This document shows, one piece after another, positions 42,586-51,246 of a stretch of 64,000 nucleotides of DNA (position 1 is its first letter; every line of letters begins with the position of its first letter). Origin of the DNA: Actinacidiphila fildesensis (GTDB lineage Bacteria > Actinomycetota > Actinomycetes > Streptomycetales > Streptomycetaceae). The position numbers were made by a program, and so were the translations under genes. The notes below the pieces were generated by a model. That model saw only the letters and a list, made by a program, of their open reading frames with translations. It was not told the DNA's origin and did not search any database. Location of the stretch: assembly GCF_042652185.1 (NCBI RefSeq), contig NZ_JBHSIX010000011.1. The stretch is one strand, 5' to 3'.

Positions 42586-43017
42586 GTGACGAACGCCTGG
42601 AGCACCACCGACGCCGGCGTTCTCCGGCTGCCCTCCGGGCGCCTGGTGCGCGGCCGTGCCCTGCGCCGGCCGCTGCCGGCCGGACCGGTACCCGACTTCG
42701 CGGTCCATCTGCTCGGCAAGCGGCCGCCCGAAGTGCCGTGGGAAGCGCGCTGGCTGCGCTGGCCGGACTTCCGGCTGCCCGGCGACGACGCGGAGGCCCG
42801 GTCCGTCCTCGCCGAGGCGCTGGCCCGGGCCGGCGGCGAACGCGTCGAACTCGCCTGCGGCGGCGGCCGGGGACGCACCGGAACGGCCCTGGCGTGCCTC
42901 GCCGTCCTCGACGGAGTCCCGCCCGGCGAGGCCGTCGCCTACGTCCGCCGCCACTACGACGCCCACGCCGTGGAAACGCCCTGGCAACGCCGCTATGTGC
43001 GCCGCTTCGCTCCCTGA
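42586..43017 (+). CDS. protein-tyrosine-phosphatase-like protein
   Basis: 143 residues. The P-loop ACGGGRGRTGTAL gives CX5R with the catalytic Cys near residue 87, typical of dual-specificity or tyrosine phosphatases, and WPDF-LPGD could provide the general-acid loop. The GTG at 42586 lies six bases after TACGGT with no ribosome site (leaderless). Function in the cell is unknown. Confidence 0.85.
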   Translation: MTNAWSTTDAGVLRLPSGRLVRGRALRRPLPAGPVPDFAVHLLGKRPPEVPWEARWLRWPDFRLPGDDAEARSVLAEALARAGGERVELACGGGRGRTGTALACLAVLDGVPPGEAVAYVRRHYDAHAVETPWQRRYVRRFAP

Positions 43018-43119
43018 CGCCGTTGAGGGCACTGCCCCGGAGTCGGTTCCGCCCGCGCCCTCACGCCCGACGGTCCCGTCGACGCCCTCCTGCGGCGGGC
43101 GGGCCGATGCGTTCGGCGG

Positions 43120-44232
43120 TCATTCCGCGTCCTCTTTCGTCTGCGCCGAAGGTAGTCGGGGATCGGGGGCCGACGCGGTCGCGTGGCAGGCGCCGCGGCC
43201 GTCGGCGCGGGCCGTGATCCGGCTCGCCCGGATGCGGACGGCGACCTCGGTTCCGTCACTGACGGCGGGCACGCCGGCCGCCGCGGCGAGGGCGCCCGAC
43301 TCGTCGAAGACCACCTGGAGGCGCGGCCAGGCCGACGGCGGGAACGCCTGGCGCAGACAGCCGCAGAGGTCCGCGACGGCCAGCCGCGCCAGCGGTGCCA
43401 GTTCGTCGGGGTCCCCGGTGACCAGGACGGCCGTGACCGTCGCTCCGGGCGGCGCCGCCCGTACCGCCTCCTCCACCGCCTCGAGCCGGTGCAGCCCCAG
43501 GATCGCGACCACGCCGTCGTCCGTGAGCCGGGCGGGTCCGCCGTGCACCGCGTCGAGCGTGGGCGGCGGGGACCACGGCTCGTCGGTCGGCCACGCCTGG
43601 GTGATCACGTGCGGCGGCGGCCACCAGCCGTTGAGGTCGAGGCCCGCCAGTTGCGCGCAGGCACTGACGACGTTGAACGGTTCGACGAATCCGGGCGCGG
43701 CCGCGGCCATCTGGCCGGCGCCGTGCAGGGTCGTCAGCACGGCTTCCGCGACCCGCACCAGACTGCCGTCCGGCGCTCCGGGCGGCCGGAGGCCCTCCAG
43801 CGCCAGCCCGAGCAGCAGCGCGTCCAGCTTCATCAGCTGGGCGAACGGCCGCCGGATGCGCTCCTCGGCGAGGATCTCGGGCATCACGTACATCCCGAGC
43901 CGGGCCGGGCCGTGCGGCTCGTCGGTGTCCGCGAGCGGGAGGCGTGCGACCCAGGCGCGGGCGAGCGTGCCGAGCGCCTCGGGGGCGGTGTGCCCGGGCT
44001 CGGGGTGCGGCGGTCCGGGGGTGCGCTCGGCGAGGGCCGCCAGGACCGAGAAGTACAGCGCGCGTTTGCTGGGGAAGTTGGAGTAGACGGCGCCACGGGT
44101 CAGACCGGCGCGCCCGGCGATCCGGTCCACCTTGGCGTCCCGGAAACCGTGCTCGGCGAACTCGTCCCGGGCCGCGGTCAGTACCTTGGCGCGGTTGCGC
44201 TCCTGCAGCTCCACCCTGCTGGGCCGGCCCAT
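43120..44232 (-). CDS. TetR-family regulator with a long extra C-terminal domain
   Basis: 370 residues against 190-220 for normal TetR proteins. Residues 1-60 are the HTH (FAEHGFRDAKVDRIAGRAGLTRGAVYSNFPSKRALYFSVL); 60-190 the usual ligand domain. The extra ~150 residues (VVAILGLHRLEAVEEAVRAA, ATVTAVLVTGDPDELAPLARLA, RLQVVFDESGALAAAAGV) have alternating strands and helices resembling a thioredoxin or redoxin-like fold, with a CGC motif at LCGCL. It is divergent from the second ClpX gene and probably regulates it. Confidence 0.85.
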   Translation of the reverse strand: MGRPSRVELQERNRAKVLTAARDEFAEHGFRDAKVDRIAGRAGLTRGAVYSNFPSKRALYFSVLAALAERTPGPPHPEPGHTAPEALGTLARAWVARLPLADTDEPHGPARLGMYVMPEILAEERIRRPFAQLMKLDALLLGLALEGLRPPGAPDGSLVRVAEAVLTTLHGAGQMAAAAPGFVEPFNVVSACAQLAGLDLNGWWPPPHVITQAWPTDEPWSPPPTLDAVHGGPARLTDDGVVAILGLHRLEAVEEAVRAAPPGATVTAVLVTGDPDELAPLARLAVADLCGCLRQAFPPSAWPRLQVVFDESGALAAAAGVPAVSDGTEVAVRIRASRITARADGRGACHATASAPDPRLPSAQTKEDAE

Positions 44233-44288
44233 CGCCCTCACTCTTGCCTTCGCGCTTCCGCGTTGCGTCCGTCGCGGCTCAAGATACC

Positions 44289-44318
44289 TTGACCATTCAA
44301 ATGGTGGCGTCATATGGT
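44289..44318 (+). promoter_or_regulatory. promoter with embedded palindromic operator for the ClpX paralog
   Basis: TTGACC (44289-44294), 18-bp spacer, TATGGT (44313-44318). A palindrome accatt-ca-aatggt (44292-44305) overlaps the -35 box and spacer, the expected place for repression by the divergent TetR protein. Confidence 0.65.
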
Positions 44319-44405
44319 CGCAGCATTCGAGTGGCCGTCCCGACTCCCGAGTCCTTGCCTCCAGGGCCGTTCGACCGGCACAACCGTTTGAGGAGACACT
44401 TCCGC

Positions 44406-45710
44406 GTGGCACGCATCGGTGACGGCGGTGACCTGCTGAAATGTACGTTCTGCGGGAAGAGCCAGAAGCAGGTCGGCAAGCTCATCGCGGGACCGGCCGA
44501 CATCTGCATCTGCGACGAGTGCGTCGAGCTCTGCAATGAACTCATCGTGGAGGAGACCGGCGGGCCCCCCGAGGCCGGCTCGCTCGAACTTCCGACACCG
44601 CGCGAGATCCACGCCTTCCTCGACGGCTACGTCATCGGGCAGGAGAGCGCCAAGAAGGTGCTGTCGGTGGCGGTCTACAACCACTACAAGCGGGTCCGTC
44701 CGCAGACCGGCGGGAGCGGGAAGCGCGGTGCGAAGGACGAGACCGTCGAACTCGGCAAGTCCAACATCCTGCTGATGGGCCCGACCGGCTGCGGCAAGAC
44801 GTACCTCGTCCAGACGCTGGCCCGGATGCTCGACGTCCCGTTCGCGATCGCGGACGCCACCGCCCTCACCGAGGCCGGCTACGTCGGGGAGGACGTCGAG
44901 AACATCCTGCTCAAGCTGATCCAGGCCGCCGACCACGACGTCCGGAAGGCCGAGCGCGGCATCATCTACATCGATGAGATCGACAAGATCGCCCGAAAGA
45001 GCGACGGGCCGTCGATCACCCGGGACGTCTCCGGCGAGGGCGTCCAGCAGGCGCTGCTGAAGCTGCTGGAGGGCACCACCGCGAGCGTGCCGCCGCAGGG
45101 TGGCCGCAAGCAGCCGCGCCAGGAGTTCATCGCGTTCGACACGAGCAACGTGCTGTTCATCGTCGGTGGCGCGTTCGCCGGCCTGGAGCGGATCATCGAG
45201 CAGCGCGCCAGCCGTTCGGGCATCGGATTCGGCGCCGAGGTGCGCAGCACGGAGGAGCGGCGGAAGCGGAACGAGGACGCCTTCGCCGACGTCATGCCCG
45301 CGGACCTGGTGCAGTTCGGGCTCATCCCGGAGATCGTCGGCCGGCTGCCCATGGTGTCGACCGTCCAGCCGCTGGACGTGGCGGCGCTGACCCGGATCCT
45401 GACCGAGCCCCGCAACGCGCTCATCAAGCAGTACCAGAAGCTCTTCGAGCTCGACGGCGTCGAGCTGGAGTTCACCGAGGACGCCGTCGCCGCCGTCGCG
45501 GAGCAGGCCCTGCTGCGCCGCACCGGCGCCCGGGCGGCCCGCTCGATCCTCGAAGAGGTCCTGCTCAACGTGATGTACGAGGTGCCGAGCCGGAGCGATG
45601 TGGCCCGCGTCGTCGTCGACCGCGACACGGTGCTCGACAACGTCAACCCGACCCTGATCCCGCGCGACTACCCCGGCCCCGCCCCGGAACCCGGCGAACG
45701 GACCGCCTGA
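44406..45710 (+). CDS. clpX: second ClpX-type AAA+ unfoldase (paralog, not in a clpP operon)
   Basis: 434 residues; GTG 44406 preceded by GAGGAG (spacing 9). The zinc finger uses Cys13, 16, 36 and 39. Walker A is GPTGCGKT (125-132), the pore loop GYVG (158-161), Walker B IIYIDE (186-191), and the IGF loop that docks on ClpP is intact (SGIGFG, ~273-275). The RKH loop of canonical ClpX reads RKQ (234-236), so substrate-tag recognition may differ. Housekeeping clpX is normally next to clpP; this copy is isolated and opposite a TetR gene. Confidence 0.93.
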   Translation: MARIGDGGDLLKCTFCGKSQKQVGKLIAGPADICICDECVELCNELIVEETGGPPEAGSLELPTPREIHAFLDGYVIGQESAKKVLSVAVYNHYKRVRPQTGGSGKRGAKDETVELGKSNILLMGPTGCGKTYLVQTLARMLDVPFAIADATALTEAGYVGEDVENILLKLIQAADHDVRKAERGIIYIDEIDKIARKSDGPSITRDVSGEGVQQALLKLLEGTTASVPPQGGRKQPRQEFIAFDTSNVLFIVGGAFAGLERIIEQRASRSGIGFGAEVRSTEERRKRNEDAFADVMPADLVQFGLIPEIVGRLPMVSTVQPLDVAALTRILTEPRNALIKQYQKLFELDGVELEFTEDAVAAVAEQALLRRTGARAARSILEEVLLNVMYEVPSRSDVARVVVDRDTVLDNVNPTLIPRDYPGPAPEPGERTA

Positions 45711-45761
45711 GCCCGCCCGCGCTCCGGGCCCGGGGGAGCGCGGCTGACTACGCTGGGGGCG

Positions 45762-46532
45762 GTGTTCACCTCCGAAGGACCCACGCTCCGCGAACTGACC
45801 GTGCAGGCGCTCTCGTCGATCGAGCGCGGCTACGACCTGCTGGCGCCGAAGTTCGACCACACCCCCTTCCGCACACCCGAGCCCTTCCTGGACGCGGTGA
45901 CCGGCGCACTGCGCCCGCTCGGGCCGTTCGGGACGGGGCTCGACGTCTGCTGCGGTACGGGCGCCGGGGTCGGGGTGCTGCGGGAACTGTGCGAGGAGCG
46001 GGTCACCGGGGTCGACTTCAGCGCCGGGATGCTGGCCGCCGCCGGGCAGGCCGTCCCGGTGGAGGGCAAGCCCGCGGTGGACTGGGTACGGGCGGATGCG
46101 CGGGCGCTGCCGTTCACAGCGGCGTTCGATCTGGCCGTGAGTTTCGGCGCGTTCGGACACTTCCTGCCCGCCGAGCGGCCGGGTCTGTTCGCCGAGGTGC
46201 ACCGCTCGTTGCGGTCCGGCGGGGTGTTCGCCTTCCCCCTCGGCGCTCCGCTGCCGGTCCGTTCCCCGCTGTACTGGGCGCTGTACGGATTCGACGCGGT
46301 CATGCGGGTGCGCAACGCGCTGTGGCGTCCGCCGTTCGTCATGTACTACCGGACCTTCCCGCTGCGGGGAGTGCGGGACGATCTGGTCGGGGCCGGGTTC
46401 ACCGTGGAACTGCTCCCGCTGGAGGAGTTCGGCCGCCGCCCGGACGGCAGCCCGCACTGCCGGCTGGTGGTGGCCGGCGTAGCTGAGGGACTGCCTCAAT
46501 TCCGGACGGCGAATCATCGCAGCGGGATATGA
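45762..46532 (+). CDS. SAM-dependent methyltransferase
   Basis: 256 residues with motif I GLDVCCGTGAGVGVL, VTGVDFSAGML and DWVRADARALPF of class I methyltransferases. GTG 45762 has TACGCT seven bases upstream and no ribosome site (leaderless). The C-terminal part is membrane-proximal hydrophobic (PLYWALYGFDAVMRVRNALW). Substrate unknown. Confidence 0.87.
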   Translation: MFTSEGPTLRELTVQALSSIERGYDLLAPKFDHTPFRTPEPFLDAVTGALRPLGPFGTGLDVCCGTGAGVGVLRELCEERVTGVDFSAGMLAAAGQAVPVEGKPAVDWVRADARALPFTAAFDLAVSFGAFGHFLPAERPGLFAEVHRSLRSGGVFAFPLGAPLPVRSPLYWALYGFDAVMRVRNALWRPPFVMYYRTFPLRGVRDDLVGAGFTVELLPLEEFGRRPDGSPHCRLVVAGVAEGLPQFRTANHRSGI

Positions 46533-46546
46533 GGAAAGTGTCAGGG
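46532..46546. promoter_or_regulatory. AGGAAAGTGTCAGGG box upstream of the response regulator
   Basis: Matches AGGAAGTTGTCAGGG at 49451-49465 in 13 of 15 positions, in the same orientation. The two copies flank the two-component gene pair. Possible binding site of the encoded regulator (inference). It overlaps the very end of the methyltransferase gene. Confidence 0.45.
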
Positions 46547-46603
46547 TGCGGCATACATCTCACCGCGGCATCGGCGAACACCAGTGCGCTTAACATCCCA
46601 GGG

Positions 46604-47302
46604 GTGTGCGCACATATTCTGGTCGCGGAAGACGACGAAATGCAGGCGGAGCTGGTACGCCGGTGCGTGGAGGCGCACGGTCACACCGCGACCGTCGTCC
46701 ACGACGGCCGGTCCGCCGTCGACGAGGTGCTGCGCAGCCGGCCCGACCTGCTCGTCCTGGACTGGATGCTGCCGGAGATTGACGGCCTGGGCGTGTGCAG
46801 AATCCTGCGGCCCGGCAGCGATCTGCCGGTGCTGATGCTCACCGCCCGCTCCCATGAGGACGATCTGCTGCTCGGCCTGGAGCTGGGCGCGGACGACTAC
46901 ATGACCAAGCCCTACAGCCCGCGCGAGCTGATGGCCCGCATCCACGCCCTGCTGCGGCGCGTCCAACGGCCCCCGGTGGCGGCCGACGGTGTCCTGTGGG
47001 TCGACACCCTGGCGGTGGACCCCGCCCGGCGGGCGGTGAGCTGCGCGGGGGAGCCGGTGGTCTGCACACCCGGGGAGTTCGAGATCCTGCTGGCGCTGGC
47101 CGCCGAACCGGACCGGGTCTTCACCCGCGGTCAGCTGCTGGAGTGCGTCCGGGGGTACGAGCGCGCCATCTCCGAGCGCGCCATCGACGTCCACATCCTC
47201 AACCTGCGCAAGAAGATCGAGATCGATCCGCGCAAGCCGGTGCGCCTGGTGACCGTGTTCGGCGTCGGATACAAACTGACCGGAGGCCGCCGTGGCCCGT
47301 AA
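46604..47302 (+). CDS. OmpR/PhoB-type response regulator
   Basis: 232 residues from GTG 46604; TAACAT seven bases upstream suggests a leaderless start. Receiver VAEDDEMQAELV with phosphoacceptor in LLVLDWMLPEIDG, and Lys in MTKPYSPRELMARI; then a winged helix (TPGEFEILLALAAE, DVHILNLRKKIE). Overlaps the sensor kinase by 11 nt, so the two are co-translated. Confidence 0.93.
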   Translation: MCAHILVAEDDEMQAELVRRCVEAHGHTATVVHDGRSAVDEVLRSRPDLLVLDWMLPEIDGLGVCRILRPGSDLPVLMLTARSHEDDLLLGLELGADDYMTKPYSPRELMARIHALLRRVQRPPVAADGVLWVDTLAVDPARRAVSCAGEPVVCTPGEFEILLALAAEPDRVFTRGQLLECVRGYERAISERAIDVHILNLRKKIEIDPRKPVRLVTVFGVGYKLTGGRRGP

Positions 47303-49208
47303 CGTTCCGCTGCGCAAGAGCCTGCTGGCCCGGCTGCTGGTCACCTCGATGCTGATCGCCGTCTGCTCGATCGTCGCCACCGCGTGGCTCGCGGTGCAGA
47401 CCACCACCCGGGCCATCCAGCAGGAACAGGGCCAGATCCTGTCCGACGACGCGATGATCCACGACACGCTGACCGGCTACGCCGCCGGGCACAAGGCATG
47501 GGCCGGCGTCCAGCCGACGATCGACCGGCTGGCCCGGGCGACGGGCCGCCGCGTCGCGCTCACCGACCAGGACCGCCATGTGCTCGCCGACTCCGCGCCG
47601 AAGGGTCCGGAACTGCCGCCGCGGGCCTTCGCCGTCATCGACGCCCTGCGGACCGACACCCCGCTCCAGGGGCAGAGCGGAACGCAGCCGGTGTCACGCA
47701 TCGATCCGCGCGCGGTCGGCCCGTACCGGCTGCCCGCCGCCGAGCACGCGCTGCTGACGCAGTTCGCCGGCAAGGTGCTGGCGTGCCTGCGCGACGAGGG
47801 GTGGGTGGGGAAGGTGGCCGACAGCCCCGGCGGCCGGCCCACCGTGCAGGTGTCCCGCGACGGCCAGACGAAGCTCGACGATTACGCCTACGACGACTGC
47901 GGTCTGGCGGGGCTGAGCCGGCCCACCGCCACCGAACAGCGGGCCCTGAGCGGCCTCGACATCCTGGTGAACGCCTGTCTGGCCCGGCAGGGATCCACCG
48001 TCGCGGGATATGTGAGCCTGTCGTCCGACTTCACCTGGGGCAAGGGCGTCAAGGTACCGTCGGACTACCAGGTGCTGCAGGACTGCATCGACGCCAGCCG
48101 CCGGGAGCAACTGCGCACCTTCGTCGCCCCGGCCGCGCAGCTCTTCGTCAGCGACACCGGCGCCGGCGCCGGCCGGCCGCGCTTCGACCTGTCACGGGCC
48201 AACACCACCCGCATCGCCGGCGTGACCGGACTCGTCCTGCTCCTCACCGTCACCGTGACGGCCCTGATCGCCACCCGGCTGGTCCGGCCGCTGCGTGCCC
48301 TGACCAACGCCGCGCAGGAGCCCATAGAACGGCACACCCGCGTCCCGGTCACCACCAGCGACGAGACCGGATTCCTCGCCGCGGCCTTCAACGACCTGTC
48401 AGAGCGCAGGGAACGCACCGAGACCCAGCGCAAGGCGATGGTCAGTGACATCGCCCATGAGCTGCGGACCCCGCTGACCAACATCCGCGGCTGGCTGGAG
48501 GTCGCCAAGGACGGCATCGTCGTGCCCGACCAGCGGCTGCTGTCGTCCCTCCACGACGAGGCGCTGCTCCTGCAGCACATCATCGACGACCTGCAGGACC
48601 TCGCGTCCGCCGATGCCGGCACCCTGCGGCTGCACCCCGAACCGGTGCGGCTGGGTGATCTCCTGCAGCAGGTCGCCGACGCGAACCGCGCCCACGCTCA
48701 GGTCGCCGGGGTGAGCATCGCCGCCTCCGTGGAGGGGGATCCGCAACTGAGCGCCGACCCCGTCCGGCTGCGCCAGGCCCTGGGCAACCTGGTCTCCAAC
48801 GCGCTGCGCCACACCCCGTCGGGCGGGAGCGTCTCGCTGCACGCCCACCGGGCCGACGGCATGGTCACGATCGATGTCACCGACACCGGTTCCGGGATCG
48901 CGCCGGAGGACCTGGCCAACATCTTCGACCGGTTCTGGCGGGTGGAGAAGTCCCGCAGCCGCCGCACCGGCGGCAGTGGACTGGGGCTGGCCATCGTCCG
49001 CCAGCTCGCGCACGCCCATGGCGGCACCGTGACCGCGCGCAGCGTTCCCGGCGAGTCCACGGTCTTCACGCTGCGACTGCCACCGCACCCCGTCATGGAA
49101 GCGGCGGCCGATGGTCCGGCGTCAGCGGGACGGGTACCGGGCGACGCCGCCGCCCCACGCCGCCGTTTCGGGCGCGACCACTCGCGTGACCGTCACGGCG
49201 GTCACTGA
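47292..49208 (+). CDS. two-component sensor histidine kinase
   Basis: 638 residues. Helix 1 (~12-35) and helix 2 (~306-330) enclose a large ~270-residue extracellular sensor domain containing several Cys; then HAMP, HisKA with DIAHELRTPLTNIRG, and HATPase (LGNLVSNALRHTP, DTGSGIAPEDLANIFDRFWR, GGSGLGLAIV). GTG start within the regulator gene. The long extracellular domain suggests detection of an external molecule or thiol state. Confidence 0.93.
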   Translation: MARNVPLRKSLLARLLVTSMLIAVCSIVATAWLAVQTTTRAIQQEQGQILSDDAMIHDTLTGYAAGHKAWAGVQPTIDRLARATGRRVALTDQDRHVLADSAPKGPELPPRAFAVIDALRTDTPLQGQSGTQPVSRIDPRAVGPYRLPAAEHALLTQFAGKVLACLRDEGWVGKVADSPGGRPTVQVSRDGQTKLDDYAYDDCGLAGLSRPTATEQRALSGLDILVNACLARQGSTVAGYVSLSSDFTWGKGVKVPSDYQVLQDCIDASRREQLRTFVAPAAQLFVSDTGAGAGRPRFDLSRANTTRIAGVTGLVLLLTVTVTALIATRLVRPLRALTNAAQEPIERHTRVPVTTSDETGFLAAAFNDLSERRERTETQRKAMVSDIAHELRTPLTNIRGWLEVAKDGIVVPDQRLLSSLHDEALLLQHIIDDLQDLASADAGTLRLHPEPVRLGDLLQQVADANRAHAQVAGVSIAASVEGDPQLSADPVRLRQALGNLVSNALRHTPSGGSVSLHAHRADGMVTIDVTDTGSGIAPEDLANIFDRFWRVEKSRSRRTGGSGLGLAIVRQLAHAHGGTVTARSVPGESTVFTLRLPPHPVMEAAADGPASAGRVPGDAAAPRRRFGRDHSRDRHGGH

Positions 49209-49421
49209 ACCGGCGGGGGCGCCGGCCGCGTCAGCCGCCGCAGCGGAGTCGGCCGCGTCGGGTGCGTCAGGTGCCAGGACCACCCGTGACTCCCTGACGC
49301 CGCCCGCTTCGCCACCGACGCAACCGGTCACCACGGACAGGACCGAGAACGTGATGGTGGCCAGTGCGGCGGACTGCCACATCTGCGGCCGGGTGGCTGT
49401 CGATCGCTTCCATGCGCTCAT
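49122..49421 (-). CDS. possible small lipoprotein antisense to the kinase 3' end
   Basis: 99 residues with an N-terminal basic-hydrophobic signal and lipobox VVTGC, followed by an Ala/Asp-rich tail. It overlaps the last 87 bp of the kinase gene on the opposite strand, which argues for caution. ATG 49421 or 49424. Function unknown. Confidence 0.4.
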   Translation of the reverse strand: MSAWKRSTATRPQMWQSAALATITFSVLSVVTGCVGGEAGGVRESRVVLAPDAPDAADSAAAADAAGAPAGSVTAVTVTRVVAPETAAWGGGVARYPSR

Positions 49422-49450
49422 CATGCCGGTCAGCTTCGCCGACACTTTTT

Positions 49451-49465
49451 AGGAAGTTGTCAGGG
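49451..49465. promoter_or_regulatory. AGGAAGTTGTCAGGG box, partner of the site at 46532
   Basis: The adjacent sequence gacacttttt (49441-49450) makes an inverted arrangement of GACA-CTT and AAG-TTGTC. It lies upstream of the putative lipoprotein gene on the minus strand. Confidence 0.45.
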
Positions 49466-49503
49466 CCGGCTGCCGAATTGTTCGCAGGAGCAAGAAAGCC
49501 GCG

Positions 49504-49535
49504 ACAGCGACCGCTGCCAGGGCAGCGGTCGCTGT
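49504..49535 (-). terminator. hairpin terminator after the CAP-domain gene
   Basis: 15-bp perfect arms (acagcgaccgctgcc and complement) with a minimal loop, 90 bp past the stop of the CAP gene. Confidence 0.8.
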
Positions 49536-49625
49536 GCGGTTCCGCCGCGACGGGGAGGCGTGCGCGCGACGGCGCATATCCGCCGATACGTCGTCTTCCC
49601 CATTGCGGAGCATGGTGCGGAAAGC

Positions 49626-50423
49626 TCAGTTGGAGAAGTCCTGGGTGAGCCAGACAGTTCCTGAACTGTCCCGGAATACCGCGATACCGATATGGGTGAA
49701 CGAGGAGCTCAGCATGTTGCGGCGGTGGCCGTCGTTCGGCGGTCGCTCGTCGAGCATGCTCTGCGTGAGTCCGAGTGCCATCTTGGCTATGGCCTGCTGG
49801 GTGTCGGCGACCGGTCCGCCCTCGCCGATGTTCTCTCCCGCCGACATCCACTGCACGCCCTGCGCCCGCTCGCGGTCGCCGAACGCGGGCTCGCCGGGGC
49901 ACTGGTGGGACAGTCCACAGCCGGCGGACATCACCTTGTTGTGCGCCGCCGCACTGCGGTTCAGCCCTTCGAGAAGGGTGTACGCGGGCAGTCCCTGGGC
50001 GGCCCTGGCCTGGTTGACCTTGGCCAGCACCTGCTGCACCGCGTCGCCGGAGACCGGTGGGGTCGACGGGGCGGACGTGGTGGGGGCGGGCTTCGTCGGG
50101 GTCGGCGCCGGCCGGGGCGGGGTGGTGTGACGCGAGGGCGTGGGGGTCGGCTTCGCGGTCGGCCGGGCGGGGTGCGTCACGGGAGACGTGGGCCGGGTGC
50201 CGGCCGGCGGCTTGTGTGTGCCCACCGCTGCGGTGGGGGTCGCAGCGGTGGGCTGTCCTGGGGCGTGGCCGGAGCCGCCGCCTATGCAGGCGAAGGCCGT
50301 CCCGCCGCCCAGTGCGGCGATCACGGCCGCGCCCATGACGGCTTTGCGCAGTCGGGGCTGCCGCGGTGCGCGGTGCTGCGGCGAGGGGGCGCTGGGCAGA
50401 TCGGCGCGGCGGTGCGAGCTCAT
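49626..50423 (-). CDS. secreted CAP (SCP/PR-1-like) domain protein
   Basis: 265 residues: a membrane helix or uncleaved signal (~30-47, AVMGAAVIAALGGGTAFAC), a ~75-residue Pro/Thr linker, then a CAP domain (VNQARAAQGLPAYTLLEGLNRSAAAHNKVM, SAGENIGEGG, NDGHRRNMLSSSFTHIGIAVF) with conserved His and Glu residues. Extracellular; the molecular role of bacterial CAP proteins is largely unknown. Has its own promoter with an upstream inverted repeat and lies between two two-component systems. Confidence 0.92.
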   Translation of the reverse strand: MSSHRRADLPSAPSPQHRAPRQPRLRKAVMGAAVIAALGGGTAFACIGGGSGHAPGQPTAATPTAAVGTHKPPAGTRPTSPVTHPARPTAKPTPTPSRHTTPPRPAPTPTKPAPTTSAPSTPPVSGDAVQQVLAKVNQARAAQGLPAYTLLEGLNRSAAAHNKVMSAGCGLSHQCPGEPAFGDRERAQGVQWMSAGENIGEGGPVADTQQAIAKMALGLTQSMLDERPPNDGHRRNMLSSSFTHIGIAVFRDSSGTVWLTQDFSN

Positions 50424-50540
50424 GTGTGGAAGACCTCGGGGGATCGGAGGCGGGGGCCGGCGCGGAGCACAGGGGGATGCCCCGCGCCGGGATGTGTCAC
50501 GACCGGTCGAGGGGTGCTGCTGAGTGACCGGGCGAGACCG

Positions 50541-50603
50541 AACCTAGGCGCTTTCCGGCCGGTGTCACACACCGCGACGGGAACCTTAGATTCTCCTAAG
50601 GTT
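50541..50603 (-). promoter_or_regulatory. CAP-gene promoter with upstream inverted repeat
   Basis: On the minus strand TGTGAC and TAGGTT are 17 bp apart (50569-50541). Upstream of the -35 lies an 8-bp inverted repeat, aaccttag (50582-50589) and ctaaggtt (50596-50603), around a 6-nt spacer, a likely activator or repressor site. Confidence 0.55.
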
Positions 50604-50662
50604 GCCCACAGGTTCCGCTCGGTTCCGGGCGGCCGGAGCCGCCTCGAAGCAACCGTCCGCGG

Positions 50663-51211
50663 TTACCAGGAGACTTCGCGGGTGACCGCCTGTGGCTGCG
50701 GGTGGATGGTCCCCGTGGTCTCCGAACGGTGGTTCGCACTGGAGAAGGTCACGGTCAGGGTGTCCGGTGCGTCCTGGTCCGTGCTCGTGGTGAAGCCCGG
50801 CGACGGCACCGCGGAGACCAGGCAGATCGCGTCGGCGCCCATGTTGAACGTCACCCGGCCGCCCACCGACTGCATGCTGTGCACCCCCACGCCGCCCTTG
50901 CAGGTGTTCGACGTGTTGCGCCCGTTCACCGGAGCGGTCGTCGGAGGCCGCGTGGTGGGCGGCTTGGTGGACGGCGTCACCGTCGGGGTCTTGCGCGGGG
51001 TGGGAGTGAGCGGGGTGCTCGGCGCCGAAGTGGCGGGAATGAGCAGGCCGGGTGTGGGGGACGGCGTGCTGAAGACCGTCGGCAGCGCATGCGCGGTCGG
51101 CGGTAGCGGAGCGGTCGAATGCACCACAAAGCGCACGGCCAGGAAGGCGGCGGTCACGGTCAGAGCCGTGCAGCACAGCCAGATCATGAGGTAGCGCAGC
51201 GGACGGGGCAC
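50663..51211 (-). CDS. membrane-anchored Thr/Pro-rich extracellular protein
   Basis: 182 residues: one N-terminal helix (YLMIWLCCTALTVTAAFLAV), a long Pro/Thr/Ser stalk and a ~75-residue C-terminal domain (TCKGGVGVHSMQSVGGRVTF..., two Cys). Transcribed divergently from the second two-component system 35 bp away, suggesting co-regulation. No known family recognised. Confidence 0.8.
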   Translation of the reverse strand: MPRPLRYLMIWLCCTALTVTAAFLAVRFVVHSTAPLPPTAHALPTVFSTPSPTPGLLIPATSAPSTPLTPTPRKTPTVTPSTKPPTTRPPTTAPVNGRNTSNTCKGGVGVHSMQSVGGRVTFNMGADAICLVSAVPSPGFTTSTDQDAPDTLTVTFSSANHRSETTGTIHPQPQAVTREVSW

Positions 51212-51246
51212 GGCACCATCATGGCTGATCCGTTACGGTGTGCCGC

